From assembly GCA_017411235.1 (NCBI GenBank), contig JAFPMR010000267.1:1-12699 (forward strand): a stretch of DNA of 12,699 nt, given 5' to 3'. This document shows, piece after piece, positions 1-5,927 of this stretch. The notes below the pieces were generated by a model. That model was not told the DNA's origin, did not search any database, and saw only the letters and a program-made list of their open reading frames with translations. Position 1 is the first letter of the stretch. Each line of letters opens with the position of its first letter. This DNA comes from Bacilli bacterium. GTDB taxonomy: Bacteria > Bacillota_I > Bacilli_A > RF39 > UBA660. The position numbers were made by a program, and so were the translations under genes.

Positions 1-284
1 ACTTTAGCTAATTCAGAAATGTGGTAGTTGAGATTCATTCCACGAAGGGTTAATAACTTACTACCATACTTTTCCAAACCAACCCCATCGATTTTTCCCT
101 GCGGTGTTTTTAATACTCCGACGATTCCCTGCCAAAGTGCTTCTACGTCTTCTAAAATGGTTATATCATCGCCTTCGATAACTGTCCACTCCTCAAAGTT
201 ATTCGCTCCTTCTACGTAGATTTCATTCAATCCATTATCTGTTAATATGTCTTGAATTTTTCCTCTCGCTCTATCAGAACCCAT
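1..284 (-). CDS. Baseplate wedge protein, T4 gp25 / phage P2 W-like (partial, C-terminus off the left edge)
   Basis: The first 94 residues are visible. They are acidic and alpha/beta in character, and the stretch LKTPQGKIDGVGLEKYGSKL (about residues 58-77) followed by LTLRG matches the family hallmark, a TPxGer...xxYGsxL segment. Proteins of this family are baseplate wedge subunits that sit near the tail sheath and tube in contractile tails. The ATG at 284-282 is chosen because a GGAGTGAT Shine-Dalgarno site (296-289) precedes it and overlaps the end of the upstream J-like gene, whose stop lies only 5 bases away; the two are therefore co-translated. In P2 and many myoviruses W comes before J, whereas here J comes first. 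The family call rests on motif recognition only. Confidence 0.72.
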   Translation of the reverse strand, partial: MGSDRARGKIQDILTDNGLNEIYVEGANNFEEWTVIEGDDITILEDVEALWQGIVGVLKTPQGKIDGVGLEKYGSKLLTLRGMNLNYHISELAK

Positions 285-289
285 TCAAA

Positions 290-1447
290 TCACTCCGCAT
301 TATATTCTAAAACGGTTTTAATCCTTGCAGGATACAGTTTTTGCCATGGTTCGATTTCATATTGTCCGGTTCTAGGATTTTTTTTGTATTCTTTGTTAGG
401 AGCAATTTCTATCTCTGTTTCATAGATATCATACTTTGCGTCCACAAGATACTGTAGCATATAGGATTCTAAACGATTTTTAGATAGTTTTTTACCAACA
501 TAAATATTACTGTTGAAGTATAATTCAACTGCGGTTTTAATATTTGTCTCGATTTCATTTTGATTATAATCAGTATTAAGTCGATCGCCTGTTATCTTAA
601 CAGTAACCGTAATATCTAAATATACGTATCCAACTTGAGTATAATGGTATTTGATGCCGTCTCTTTTTAATGATTCTATTGCTTGGACTATATCATAATA
701 TTCTTCGTCTGATTGTACATCTAATGCTATTAATACACTTCCGAAGCCATCCCAATATTCTATGATATTATATCCATAATAACTTACATTATTATCAAAG
801 ATTAATTGCTGTAAGTAATTAATAGACCCATCCCTAGCATATCGATAACCATGTAATCTTTTACGTGTATCAAACGCTGTTTCTTCATCTGTTCCTCCAT
901 ATGCAGGTTTCGGATTAGTTACTTCTATATCAGAGTACATTGCGTCTGTGAAGTATGTTAAAGTGTTTGCTGCTAAATTATTTAACGAACCAAATTCTAC
1001 TGAATATGCTGGGATTAATACTTCGCTTGCGTCTTTCCAAAAGATTCTAGATTCAGCTGTTCTAAAAATTAATGGATTCTGACCTTCAGTCATTACTTCA
1101 AAATCACGTGGAATAAAAACATCTGTTACGTTTACAGCGTTTTTTCGTCTACTGAATTTTAAGATTACCTTTGCTACAGTAGCATTTCTTTTTTTGACAA
1201 ATGGTTTAATCATTATGTCTAGTAAAGCTTCATCAGTAGTGGTATCTATATTTAGGTTATTAATATATCTAGCTACTACTTCTGTTACTTGACCTAAGAC
1301 TCTTGCTAGTACTGCGTAGTAAACGTAGATTCTTGATGTTTCAAATACGTTTGTGATTAATCCTAGTTTTACTGCTGTAGAGGTTAAATCGGATAAGATT
1401 TTTTCTTCATTTAGCATTGTTAATGAGCTGACGTATGAATCAGCCAT
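290..1447 (-). CDS. Baseplate J-like protein (T4 gp6 / Mu gp47 family)
   Basis: A complete 385-residue protein of usual length for the family. Baseplate J-like proteins form the wedge ring that links fibres to the central hub of contractile tails. Recognisable parts are an N-terminal helical region (residues 10-65), a beta-rich middle with the FGSLNNLAANTLT segment (152-164), and the characteristic NPKPAYGGTDEET...RKR motif (178-197). A C-terminal alpha/beta part (about 230-350) contains the usual VYLDITVTVK strand. The ATG at 1447 has a strong GAGGTGAT site 5 bases upstream. It lies 27 bases downstream of the small Ig-like gene and 5 bases upstream of the gp25-like gene, so it is in the same operon. 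There is no signal peptide or membrane segment, as expected for a virion protein. Confidence 0.85.
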   Translation of the reverse strand: MADSYVSSLTMLNEEKILSDLTSTAVKLGLITNVFETSRIYVYYAVLARVLGQVTEVVARYINNLNIDTTTDEALLDIMIKPFVKKRNATVAKVILKFSRRKNAVNVTDVFIPRDFEVMTEGQNPLIFRTAESRIFWKDASEVLIPAYSVEFGSLNNLAANTLTYFTDAMYSDIEVTNPKPAYGGTDEETAFDTRKRLHGYRYARDGSINYLQQLIFDNNVSYYGYNIIEYWDGFGSVLIALDVQSDEEYYDIVQAIESLKRDGIKYHYTQVGYVYLDITVTVKITGDRLNTDYNQNEIETNIKTAVELYFNSNIYVGKKLSKNRLESYMLQYLVDAKYDIYETEIEIAPNKEYKKNPRTGQYEIEPWQKLYPARIKTVLEYNAE

Positions 1448-1474
1448 ATTTAATCACCTCTGCTATATTTTATT

Positions 1475-1960
1475 TTACAATTCGCCTTCTTCTTCATCCA
1501 TTGTTGGACCATTAACTGTTGGTCCTTCGTCATCATCATCTAATCCATTATCACCTTGAGCGCCTTCGCCTCCTCCAGTAGCTTCATTTACGCCTCCACC
1601 TGTAGTTCCACTATTAACAGTGATATCTACAGTAGCAGATGCAGGATTATATTTATCATCACCAGCATAACTTATATTAGCAGTAAAATTACCTTTGGTT
1701 AAATCTGGTACAGTTATAGTAGCATTACCCTTGTCAATAGCACCAGTATAATTTTTCTCACCAATAATAGCAGTGATATTACCTGTAGCTTCTTCTAAAC
1801 CTGTAACATTAATCGTAGCATTTTCACCAACAGTAATAGGTTCTACAGTTGCAGTTAATGTTAAATCTTTCTTAGGTGGTTTTGGTTCTACATAATCTTT
1901 TTGATTTTTTTTCACTTCTGCAATTATTTTTTTATTTGTTATATAATTTTGATTTCTCAT
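1475..1960 (-). CDS. Small Ig-like domain protein with acidic tail
   Basis: 161 residues if translation starts at the ATG at 1960-1958. An in-frame ATG five codons upstream (1975) lacks a ribosome site, whereas the 1960 ATG has GGAG nine bases before it. After a short basic N-terminus there is a single bacterial-type Ig-like domain (roughly residues 32-115) with the typical NATINVTGL, GNATITVPDL and ISYAGDDKYNPAS strands. This is the module common in methanobacterial adhesin-like proteins. The last 45 residues are glycine-rich and then strongly acidic (LDDDDEG, DEEEGEL) with no predicted fold. There is no signal peptide, so it is probably a virion decoration or baseplate accessory protein rather than a host surface protein. 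It lies between the wall peptidase and the J-like gene. Its precise role is unknown. Confidence 0.75.
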   Translation of the reverse strand: MRNQNYITNKKIIAEVKKNQKDYVEPKPPKKDLTLTATVEPITVGENATINVTGLEEATGNITAIIGEKNYTGAIDKGNATITVPDLTKGNFTANISYAGDDKYNPASATVDITVNSGTTGGGVNEATGGGEGAQGDNGLDDDDEGPTVNGPTMDEEEGEL

Positions 1961-1978
1961 TTGATTCAACTCCATTTT

Positions 1979-2013
1979 AAAAAAAATATTATAGTAGTTT
2001 TTTTAAACTACTA
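1979..2013 (-). terminator. Intrinsic-type terminator between the wall peptidase and the small Ig gene
   Basis: On the minus strand TAGTAGTTT pairs perfectly with AAACTACTA (2013-2005 with 2000-1992, loop AAAA). It is followed by TAATA and a run of eight T (1986-1979). The first three bases of the stem are the TAG stop codon of the upstream gene. It lies inside the presumed operon, so it probably acts as a partial terminator or an mRNA 3'-end hairpin. Confidence 0.6.
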
Positions 2014-3558
2014 TTCTTCATAAATCCAACTTGGGTTTACTTCAAGTATATTATTTGAAGTTCCACACCAATTTTCTTCTATTTCGCCTCCGTCCAATAC
2101 ACAGGCTGGGTCACGGTAGAAGTATCCACCATCTATTTGGAATCTTAATCTTATATGGTCATATCCGCTTGTTGGACACCATACATCTAAATATTCTGGT
2201 TTATAGTTTCTACCATATTTGACGTTCATTCCTAATGCTAAGCGGTAGAATAGTTCGGCTGCGTCGAAACAGTTTGCTCCGTCACCGTTCTCGATTCTAT
2301 CAACGGTTTCATATACATTATAACCGTCGCTAAAGTAGAATGCATATCCTTTATTCCATACTTTTTCTAATGCTTCGTCTATATATTCACAAACACCGAA
2401 AGCGTCTTCAAAGTAATTAAGTAATCTTACATATTTATTTATTTCTTGTTCAGCAGGTCTTTCTTCTTTATGTTCTATTGCTCTTAACCAGTTAATTATG
2501 TTATCAGCTAATTCATCACTAACTGCTCCTCCGCAAATCGCAACGTATGGTTGTAGCATTGCATTCATTTGATTGAATGTTTTTCCATCCAAATCATTAC
2601 AGATTGAAGTACAATCCGCATCAGCACGAATTGGGATATCGAAATTCGTTGCGCCACGATCACCAAAATCTCCCCTAATACCGAACACATAATTATCAAA
2701 TTGACCTGAGCCGTAGTATGCGTCTGCTATTGAGAAGATACCAGATGCAATAAGGTATATTCCTATTTTGCCTTTAGCATTACTACTATAATCACAAGTA
2801 GCAAAGAAATTAGGACCTATTGGTAATATTTCGACTGGGTAGCCTTCAGCTTCTAACCTTTCTTTTATACGAGCTTGTACAATAGAATCCCCAGAAGTAT
2901 TTGCATCACATCCAAGTACAATAGTTTTCTTACCACTTGTAGATGGAGATACTGGTTCTTCTACTTTTGGATTGATAGTTATAGTATTATTAATAGAAGA
3001 TGGATTAAATTTACTATTACCTTTGAAATTAGCTTGAATATTATAAGTTCCTTCACTTAAATTAATATTTAATTTATACAAACCTTCTTCATCTGGGGTT
3101 CTAATATAAGCTTTACCATTAATTATAAATTCAACTTCATCAAAAACTCTTTCATTAGTATCTTTCCGATATATTGCACATTGATATGGTTCTGGGTCTC
3201 CAAAGTTTTTTGTGAGATTTATACCATCCATATATGTTTCAGCAGTAATGTATACTTTTGTATAAGAAGCTACTTTATTATATTCTTTGTTACCTGGATA
3301 ATATAGGTCTGCTTGATATTCTCCTGCAGGTAAATTAATATTTAAACGAGCAATACCATCATTATCCGTCTTTTTTATATAAGGCTTCTTATTTATTTCT
3401 ATTCCAATATCTACATTATCTAACGGCTTATTACCATCATATAATGCTACTTCTAATGGTGTTGGGTCGCCGAAGGGTTTTTTTAATCCTTCACTATAAA
3501 ATTTGGCGTCCTTTTTTCCATTACCTAAAATTTGTCGTATATATTCTAGAATATTCAT
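2011..3558 (-). CDS. Ig-domain cell-wall peptidase, pseudomurein endoisopeptidase / transglutaminase-like
   Basis: A 515-residue, four-part protein. Two tandem Ig-like domains (about 28-104 and 118-196) share the pattern FGDPxP...I.YI.T.D..G...LNINL..G.Y........N..FN. A linker with PVSPSTSGK leads to an unrecognised alpha/beta domain (about 211-360; TIVLGCDAN, GPNFFATCDYSSN, GIYLIASG). The C-terminal domain (about 370-515) has the papain/transglutaminase fold signature: Cys430 in GANCFDAAE, His468 in GYDHIRLRF and Asp483 in YFYRDPA. This triad order and spacing fit pseudomurein endoisopeptidases (C71 family), which cut the peptide cross-links of methanobacterial walls. A related transglutaminase-type hydrolase is the alternative. 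There is no signal peptide, so it is probably a tail-borne wall-opening enzyme or a lysin. The ATG at 3558 follows a GAGG site by 7 bases. A shared 32-base promoter element lies 47 bases upstream. Confidence 0.75.
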   Translation of the reverse strand: MNILEYIRQILGNGKKDAKFYSEGLKKPFGDPTPLEVALYDGNKPLDNVDIGIEINKKPYIKKTDNDGIARLNINLPAGEYQADLYYPGNKEYNKVASYTKVYITAETYMDGINLTKNFGDPEPYQCAIYRKDTNERVFDEVEFIINGKAYIRTPDEEGLYKLNINLSEGTYNIQANFKGNSKFNPSSINNTITINPKVEEPVSPSTSGKKTIVLGCDANTSGDSIVQARIKERLEAEGYPVEILPIGPNFFATCDYSSNAKGKIGIYLIASGIFSIADAYYGSGQFDNYVFGIRGDFGDRGATNFDIPIRADADCTSICNDLDGKTFNQMNAMLQPYVAICGGAVSDELADNIINWLRAIEHKEERPAEQEINKYVRLLNYFEDAFGVCEYIDEALEKVWNKGYAFYFSDGYNVYETVDRIENGDGANCFDAAELFYRLALGMNVKYGRNYKPEYLDVWCPTSGYDHIRLRFQIDGGYFYRDPACVLDGGEIEENWCGTSNNILEVNPSWIYEE

Positions 3559-3605
3559 TATTTAGCCTCATTATTTTTTTGCTATAATATTTAATATTTA
3601 ATAGT

Positions 3606-3637
3606 TTGTAGTATTTAATAATTTATTATTTTTTAAA
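3606..3637 (-). promoter_or_regulatory. Putative leftward promoter, copy A of a shared 32-base element
   Basis: This AT-rich element differs at a single base from 12353-12384. Read leftward it contains TTAAATACTAC, a possible TATA region, and it ends 47 bases before the ATG of the wall peptidase. Transcription would start near 3588-3590 and leave a leader of about 30 bases carrying the GAGG site. The promoter role is inferred from conservation and identical spacing. Confidence 0.5.
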
Positions 3638-3645
3638 AGAATCAA

Positions 3646-3660
3646 AACTTTTATATATAG
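3646..3660 (+). promoter_or_regulatory. Archaeal TATA box for the rightward small-peptide unit
   Basis: AAACTTTTATATATAG has the archaeal pattern of an A-rich BRE followed by a TTTATATA-type TATA box. A start about 25 bases downstream (near 3680) would leave a leader of some 20 bases carrying the AGAGGTGAT site at 3691-3699. It is the only clear rightward promoter in the window. Confidence 0.55.
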
Positions 3661-3702
3661 GAAGATACAAATATATAATATAGAAAAACAAGAGGTGATA
3701 AT

Positions 3703-3771
3703 ATGTTCGGAATTTTATTAGTTATATTATTAGTAATAATTGTAATTTTCCTTGCTTCATTAAGAGGTTGA
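3703..3771 (+). CDS. Tiny single-pass membrane peptide 1 (22 residues)
   Basis: An ATG preceded by a near-perfect Shine-Dalgarno site (AGAGGTGAT, 3691-3699, 3 bases before the ATG). It encodes 22 residues that are almost wholly Ile, Leu, Val and Phe, and that end in the basic tail SLRG. The peptide must be a membrane helix. It is read rightward against all surrounding genes, follows its own TATA box and is followed 14 bases later by a second tiny gene. Possible roles are a holin-like or lysis-assisting peptide, a toxin-like membrane peptide, or a superinfection factor; the sequence does not decide between them. I do not recognise a family. The strong ribosome site and the tandem arrangement argue against chance. 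Confidence 0.6.
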   Translation: MFGILLVILLVIIVIFLASLRG

Positions 3772-3784
3772 TTGAGGTTGAAAA

Positions 3785-3865
3785 ATGTCTTGGTTAATAA
3801 TTATAATTATTGCATTGACACCAATTTTTACTTTGTTGTCGATGATTCGGTTAAGTAGAAAATAA
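3785..3865 (+). CDS. Tiny single-pass membrane peptide 2 (26 residues)
   Basis: Starts at an ATG preceded by GAGGTTGA (3774-3781) and encodes 26 residues: MSW, a hydrophobic run (LIIIIIALTPIFTLLSM) and a basic end (IRLSRK). One membrane helix with the positive end inside is expected. The Pro in mid-helix and the basic tail resemble many small phage membrane peptides, but no family is recognised. It follows peptide 1 by 13 bases and is followed 43 bases later by a perfect palindrome and a T-run, so the two form a short unit with its own promoter and terminator. The GGAG downstream at about 3870 has no ATG after it, so I see no third gene. Confidence 0.6.
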   Translation: MSWLIIIIIALTPIFTLLSMIRLSRK

Positions 3866-3908
3866 GGCTGGAGAATCGTTCTTTTACTTGAAGAAAATAG
3901 GGTATTTA

Positions 3909-3950
3909 GCTTGTTACATATATATGTAACAAGCCTTTTTTTATATTTTT
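3909..3950 (+). terminator. Rightward terminator of the small-peptide unit
   Basis: A perfect 26-base palindrome (3909-3934, half-site GCTTGTTACATAT) is followed directly by CC and a run of T interrupted only by ATA. This is a strong hairpin plus T-tract terminator for the unit at 3703-3865. Confidence 0.7.
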
Positions 3951-3961
3951 TTTTCAAATAT

Positions 3962-3996
3962 AAAAAAAATTGAGGCATCTATAATGCCTTGATTTT
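3962..3996 (-). terminator. Leftward terminator at the end of the fibre operon
   Basis: On the minus strand AAAATCAAGGCAT pairs with ATGCCTCAATTTT (3996-3984 with 3978-3966, two wobble pairs, loop TATAG). The hairpin leads into eight T (3969-3962). The TAG stop of the upstream gene (3981-3979) lies in the loop. It faces the rightward terminator at 3909-3950, giving a convergent pair. Confidence 0.65.
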
Positions 3997-4818
3997 ATAA
4001 TTCCTTACTGCACTTGGGGTATATGTAGTTGATAAGAGATTATACATATTTATTCCAGATGGGATTGTCCCAGTAATACTACTTCTACCATTACTCATTG
4101 TATATGCTCCATCTTCATAAGTAAATGTGTAATGTGCATTTTGAGTAGGAGTAGTAGGACAATTATTCTGCGTTGGAGTAGAACTTCCATTATAAACCCA
4201 CACACCATTTAAACTTGGATTTTGATTACTCATTTGTCCCATAAGGATACGATGTGTACTGTCTGTTCCAATAATTGCATATGTACTGTTAGATGTGGTT
4301 GGTATGTCGAATTCAAGTTTATATTCCGGTGGTAATGTTAAATCTGTAATATTTGTTGATAGTGTTTCACGGTATAATATACAATCTTCGATTTCATAGG
4401 TTTCTGTTATTGTATCAAAAGTTACTACAATATCTATATCACCAGCACCAGTTCCAGTGTAACTGATTGTGGTTTGACCATTAGCATCAGTAGCACTAGT
4501 CGTACCAGTGCTTATGGTTGTATTACCATGCTTAATTTCATAATCCAATACTGCATTATCTAATGGTTCATCATCTCCTAATAGTGTAGCGGTAATAGTA
4601 GTACTATCACCACTACTAATAACCTGAGTACCAGTCAGACTTAAACTATATGTTATAGGAGTAGATCTTATCCTAATATTTTTTTCTGCAGAGGCACTTG
4701 TATAATAATTATCACCGGCAAAGCTTGCAGTTAACTTATACTTGCCTGCTTCTAAAGTTTTACGTGGTATTACCATTTGAAATTTCCCATTATCGTCTGT
4801 TGTTAATTGCCAATCCAT
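3979..4818 (-). CDS. Probable receptor-binding fibre tip protein (half Ig domain, Ig domain, lectin-like C-terminus)
   Basis: 279 residues. It begins abruptly with the second half of an Ig-like domain (residues 2-50, WQLTTDDNGKF, YKLTASFAGDNYYTSASAEKNI). The first half is the C-terminus of the preceding gene. A complete Ig-like domain follows (about 57-140: STTITATLLGDDEPLDNAVLDY, DANGQTTISYTGTG). The rest (about 155-279) is a beta-rich, Thr/Ser/Asn-rich domain with PPEYKLEFDIPT and GVWVYNGSS. This recalls the concanavalin/LamG-like folds of methanobacterial adhesins and suggests glycan binding. The ATG at 4818 has a very good AGGTGATTAA site overlapping the upstream TAG stop, so translation is probably coupled. 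It is the last gene of the fibre operon, a usual position for host-recognition proteins. The lectin call is an inference. Confidence 0.65.
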   Translation of the reverse strand: MDWQLTTDDNGKFQMVIPRKTLEAGKYKLTASFAGDNYYTSASAEKNIRIRSTPITYSLSLTGTQVISSGDSTTITATLLGDDEPLDNAVLDYEIKHGNTTISTGTTSATDANGQTTISYTGTGAGDIDIVVTFDTITETYEIEDCILYRETLSTNITDLTLPPEYKLEFDIPTTSNSTYAIIGTDSTHRILMGQMSNQNPSLNGVWVYNGSSTPTQNNCPTTPTQNAHYTFTYEDGAYTMSNGRSSITGTIPSGINMYNLLSTTYTPSAVRNYKIKAL

Positions 4819-4826
4819 TTAATCAC

Positions 4827-5627
4827 CTATTCACTTATATTAATATTAACTGTTCTGTTTTTAACAGGTTGATCATCGTTATCTATTAAGTATCCTTCAA
4901 CAGTTATATAGTCTATATCGGCATACGTAGTATATAAAGGTTTATCTATTCTCATGACACTAGTTTCTTTTTGTACAGTTTCATATATATTATAACTCAT
5001 TGAACCACTATATGTACTATCACCTTCAAAAATTAATTGTTTATATGTACTAGCTATTCCATCGTCTCTTAAATTAAACGTTGCGACACCATTATTGTCA
5101 GTATTTCTTGTGGCTAAATATACACCATTTTCCATTAATTTAATTGGTTTATTAGCTAAAAGATTTCCATTTATATCTTTTAATGTTCCTGTCATTTGCC
5201 TAACATCACTATATACAGGCAAAGATGTATTCATTTCCAATTGTGTTATTATATAGGTTTTATCTGGGATATCTAAAATCATACCTGCTAAATCCATTAA
5301 ACTATCATTTTCAGATATACCTGTAACACCTTTATCTGAAAGATTTTCACTCATTGCTTCTATTACATCATCAATAGAATTATCTAAGTTATCAATACTA
5401 TTACTTAATATATATCCTTGTTTAGCAGATAAAGGTTTAGTAGCATCATTTGTAGATAAATCATCGACTATTTGTGGATTAATATATGCTGAATGTGTAT
5501 GATTAGCATCTGCTTTATTTGAGAATAAACTATTGTGAGCACTCGCACTTTGATTATGTAATTGTAATAATTCTTTTATTTTATTTGATACACTTTGTAT
5601 AACTGAGTTTGATGAAGGTACGCTCAT
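4827..5627 (-). CDS. Tail fibre protein with truncated C-terminal Ig half-domain
   Basis: 266 residues. The N-terminus (1-77) matches the preceding 90-residue gene almost along its whole length and carries the fibre motifs NKADANHTHSAY (HxH type) and NDATKPLSAKQG. It is followed by a short helical, probably coiled-coil part (78-97) and the segment DKGVTGISENDSLMDLAGMI. A complete Ig-like domain lies at about 130-218, and the first strands of another at 228-266 end at ...NRTVNINISE. The remaining strands of that domain open the next gene. The ATG overlaps the stop of the upstream gene (ATGA, 5627-5624) and is preceded by GGGGGAT. The protein is probably a trimeric fibre shaft that carries or joins the receptor-binding protein encoded next. 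Confidence 0.7.
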   Translation of the reverse strand: MSVPSSNSVIQSVSNKIKELLQLHNQSASAHNSLFSNKADANHTHSAYINPQIVDDLSTNDATKPLSAKQGYILSNSIDNLDNSIDDVIEAMSENLSDKGVTGISENDSLMDLAGMILDIPDKTYIITQLEMNTSLPVYSDVRQMTGTLKDINGNLLANKPIKLMENGVYLATRNTDNNGVATFNLRDDGIASTYKQLIFEGDSTYSGSMSYNIYETVQKETSVMRIDKPLYTTYADIDYITVEGYLIDNDDQPVKNRTVNINISE

Positions 5628-5896
5628 TGATTATCCCCCATAATTTTTTCATATACTTCGTCTATTTTTTCTTTTAAAACCTTACCCTGTTTTGCGGATA
5701 AGGTTTTGGTGGCATCGTTTGTCGTTAGATTATCAACAATATCAGGATTAACGTATTCTGAATGTGTATGATTTATATCTGCTTTATTTGAAAATAAGGC
5801 ATTATGAGCAGTTACACTTTGATTGTGTAACTGTAATAACTCCTTAATTTTATTTGATACGCCTTGTATATTTGTATTATTTGAAGATATACTCAT
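5397..5896 (-). repeat. Tandem duplication of the fibre N-terminal coding region
   Basis: 5666-5896 and 5397-5627 encode the same 77-residue fibre head: VSNKIKELLQLHNQS, HN.LFSNKAD.NHTHS.Y, NDATK.LSAKQG. The DNA is also visibly alike. It is a direct duplication, so recombination between the copies would remove the short gene. Confidence 0.7.
5624..5896 (-). CDS. Short fibre-head protein, paralogue of the next gene's N-terminus
   Basis: 90 residues and complete, with an AAGGTGG site before the ATG at 5896. The sequence runs through the same head as the 266-residue downstream protein: a helical VSNKIKELLQLHNQS, the NKADINHTHSEY motif of phage fibres, and NDATKTLSAKQGKVLKEKID. It then stops after a short helix (VYEKIMGDNQ) without any shaft or Ig domain. 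The TGA stop overlaps the next ATG, so the pair is translationally coupled. It could be a separate attachment subunit forming mixed assemblies with the long form, or the remnant of a longer fibre whose distal part was lost. The clean coupling and intact reading frame favour a functional product. Confidence 0.65.
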   Translation of the reverse strand: MSISSNNTNIQGVSNKIKELLQLHNQSVTAHNALFSNKADINHTHSEYVNPDIVDNLTTNDATKTLSAKQGKVLKEKIDEVYEKIMGDNQ

Positions 5897-5927
5897 AATG
5901 CCACCTTATTCTTTTATTTTTTTATTT

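Noticed and set aside
1961..1975. Upstream ATG (1975) as start of the small Ig-like protein
   Set aside because: It has no Shine-Dalgarno site, and the GGAG within its first codons serves the next ATG at 1960.
3760..3978. A leftward open frame of 72 codons starting with ATG
   Set aside because: It runs antisense to the two small peptides and across both convergent terminators, and has no Shine-Dalgarno site. Its Lys/Tyr/Ile-rich content comes from reading T-runs and palindromes.
4816..4830. Programmed ribosomal frameshift joining the two fibre genes
   Set aside because: The gap is 11 bases, the upstream frame has TAG and the downstream frame has TAA directly before its ATG, and there is no slippery sequence. 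Coupled reinitiation at the AGGTGAT site is simpler.
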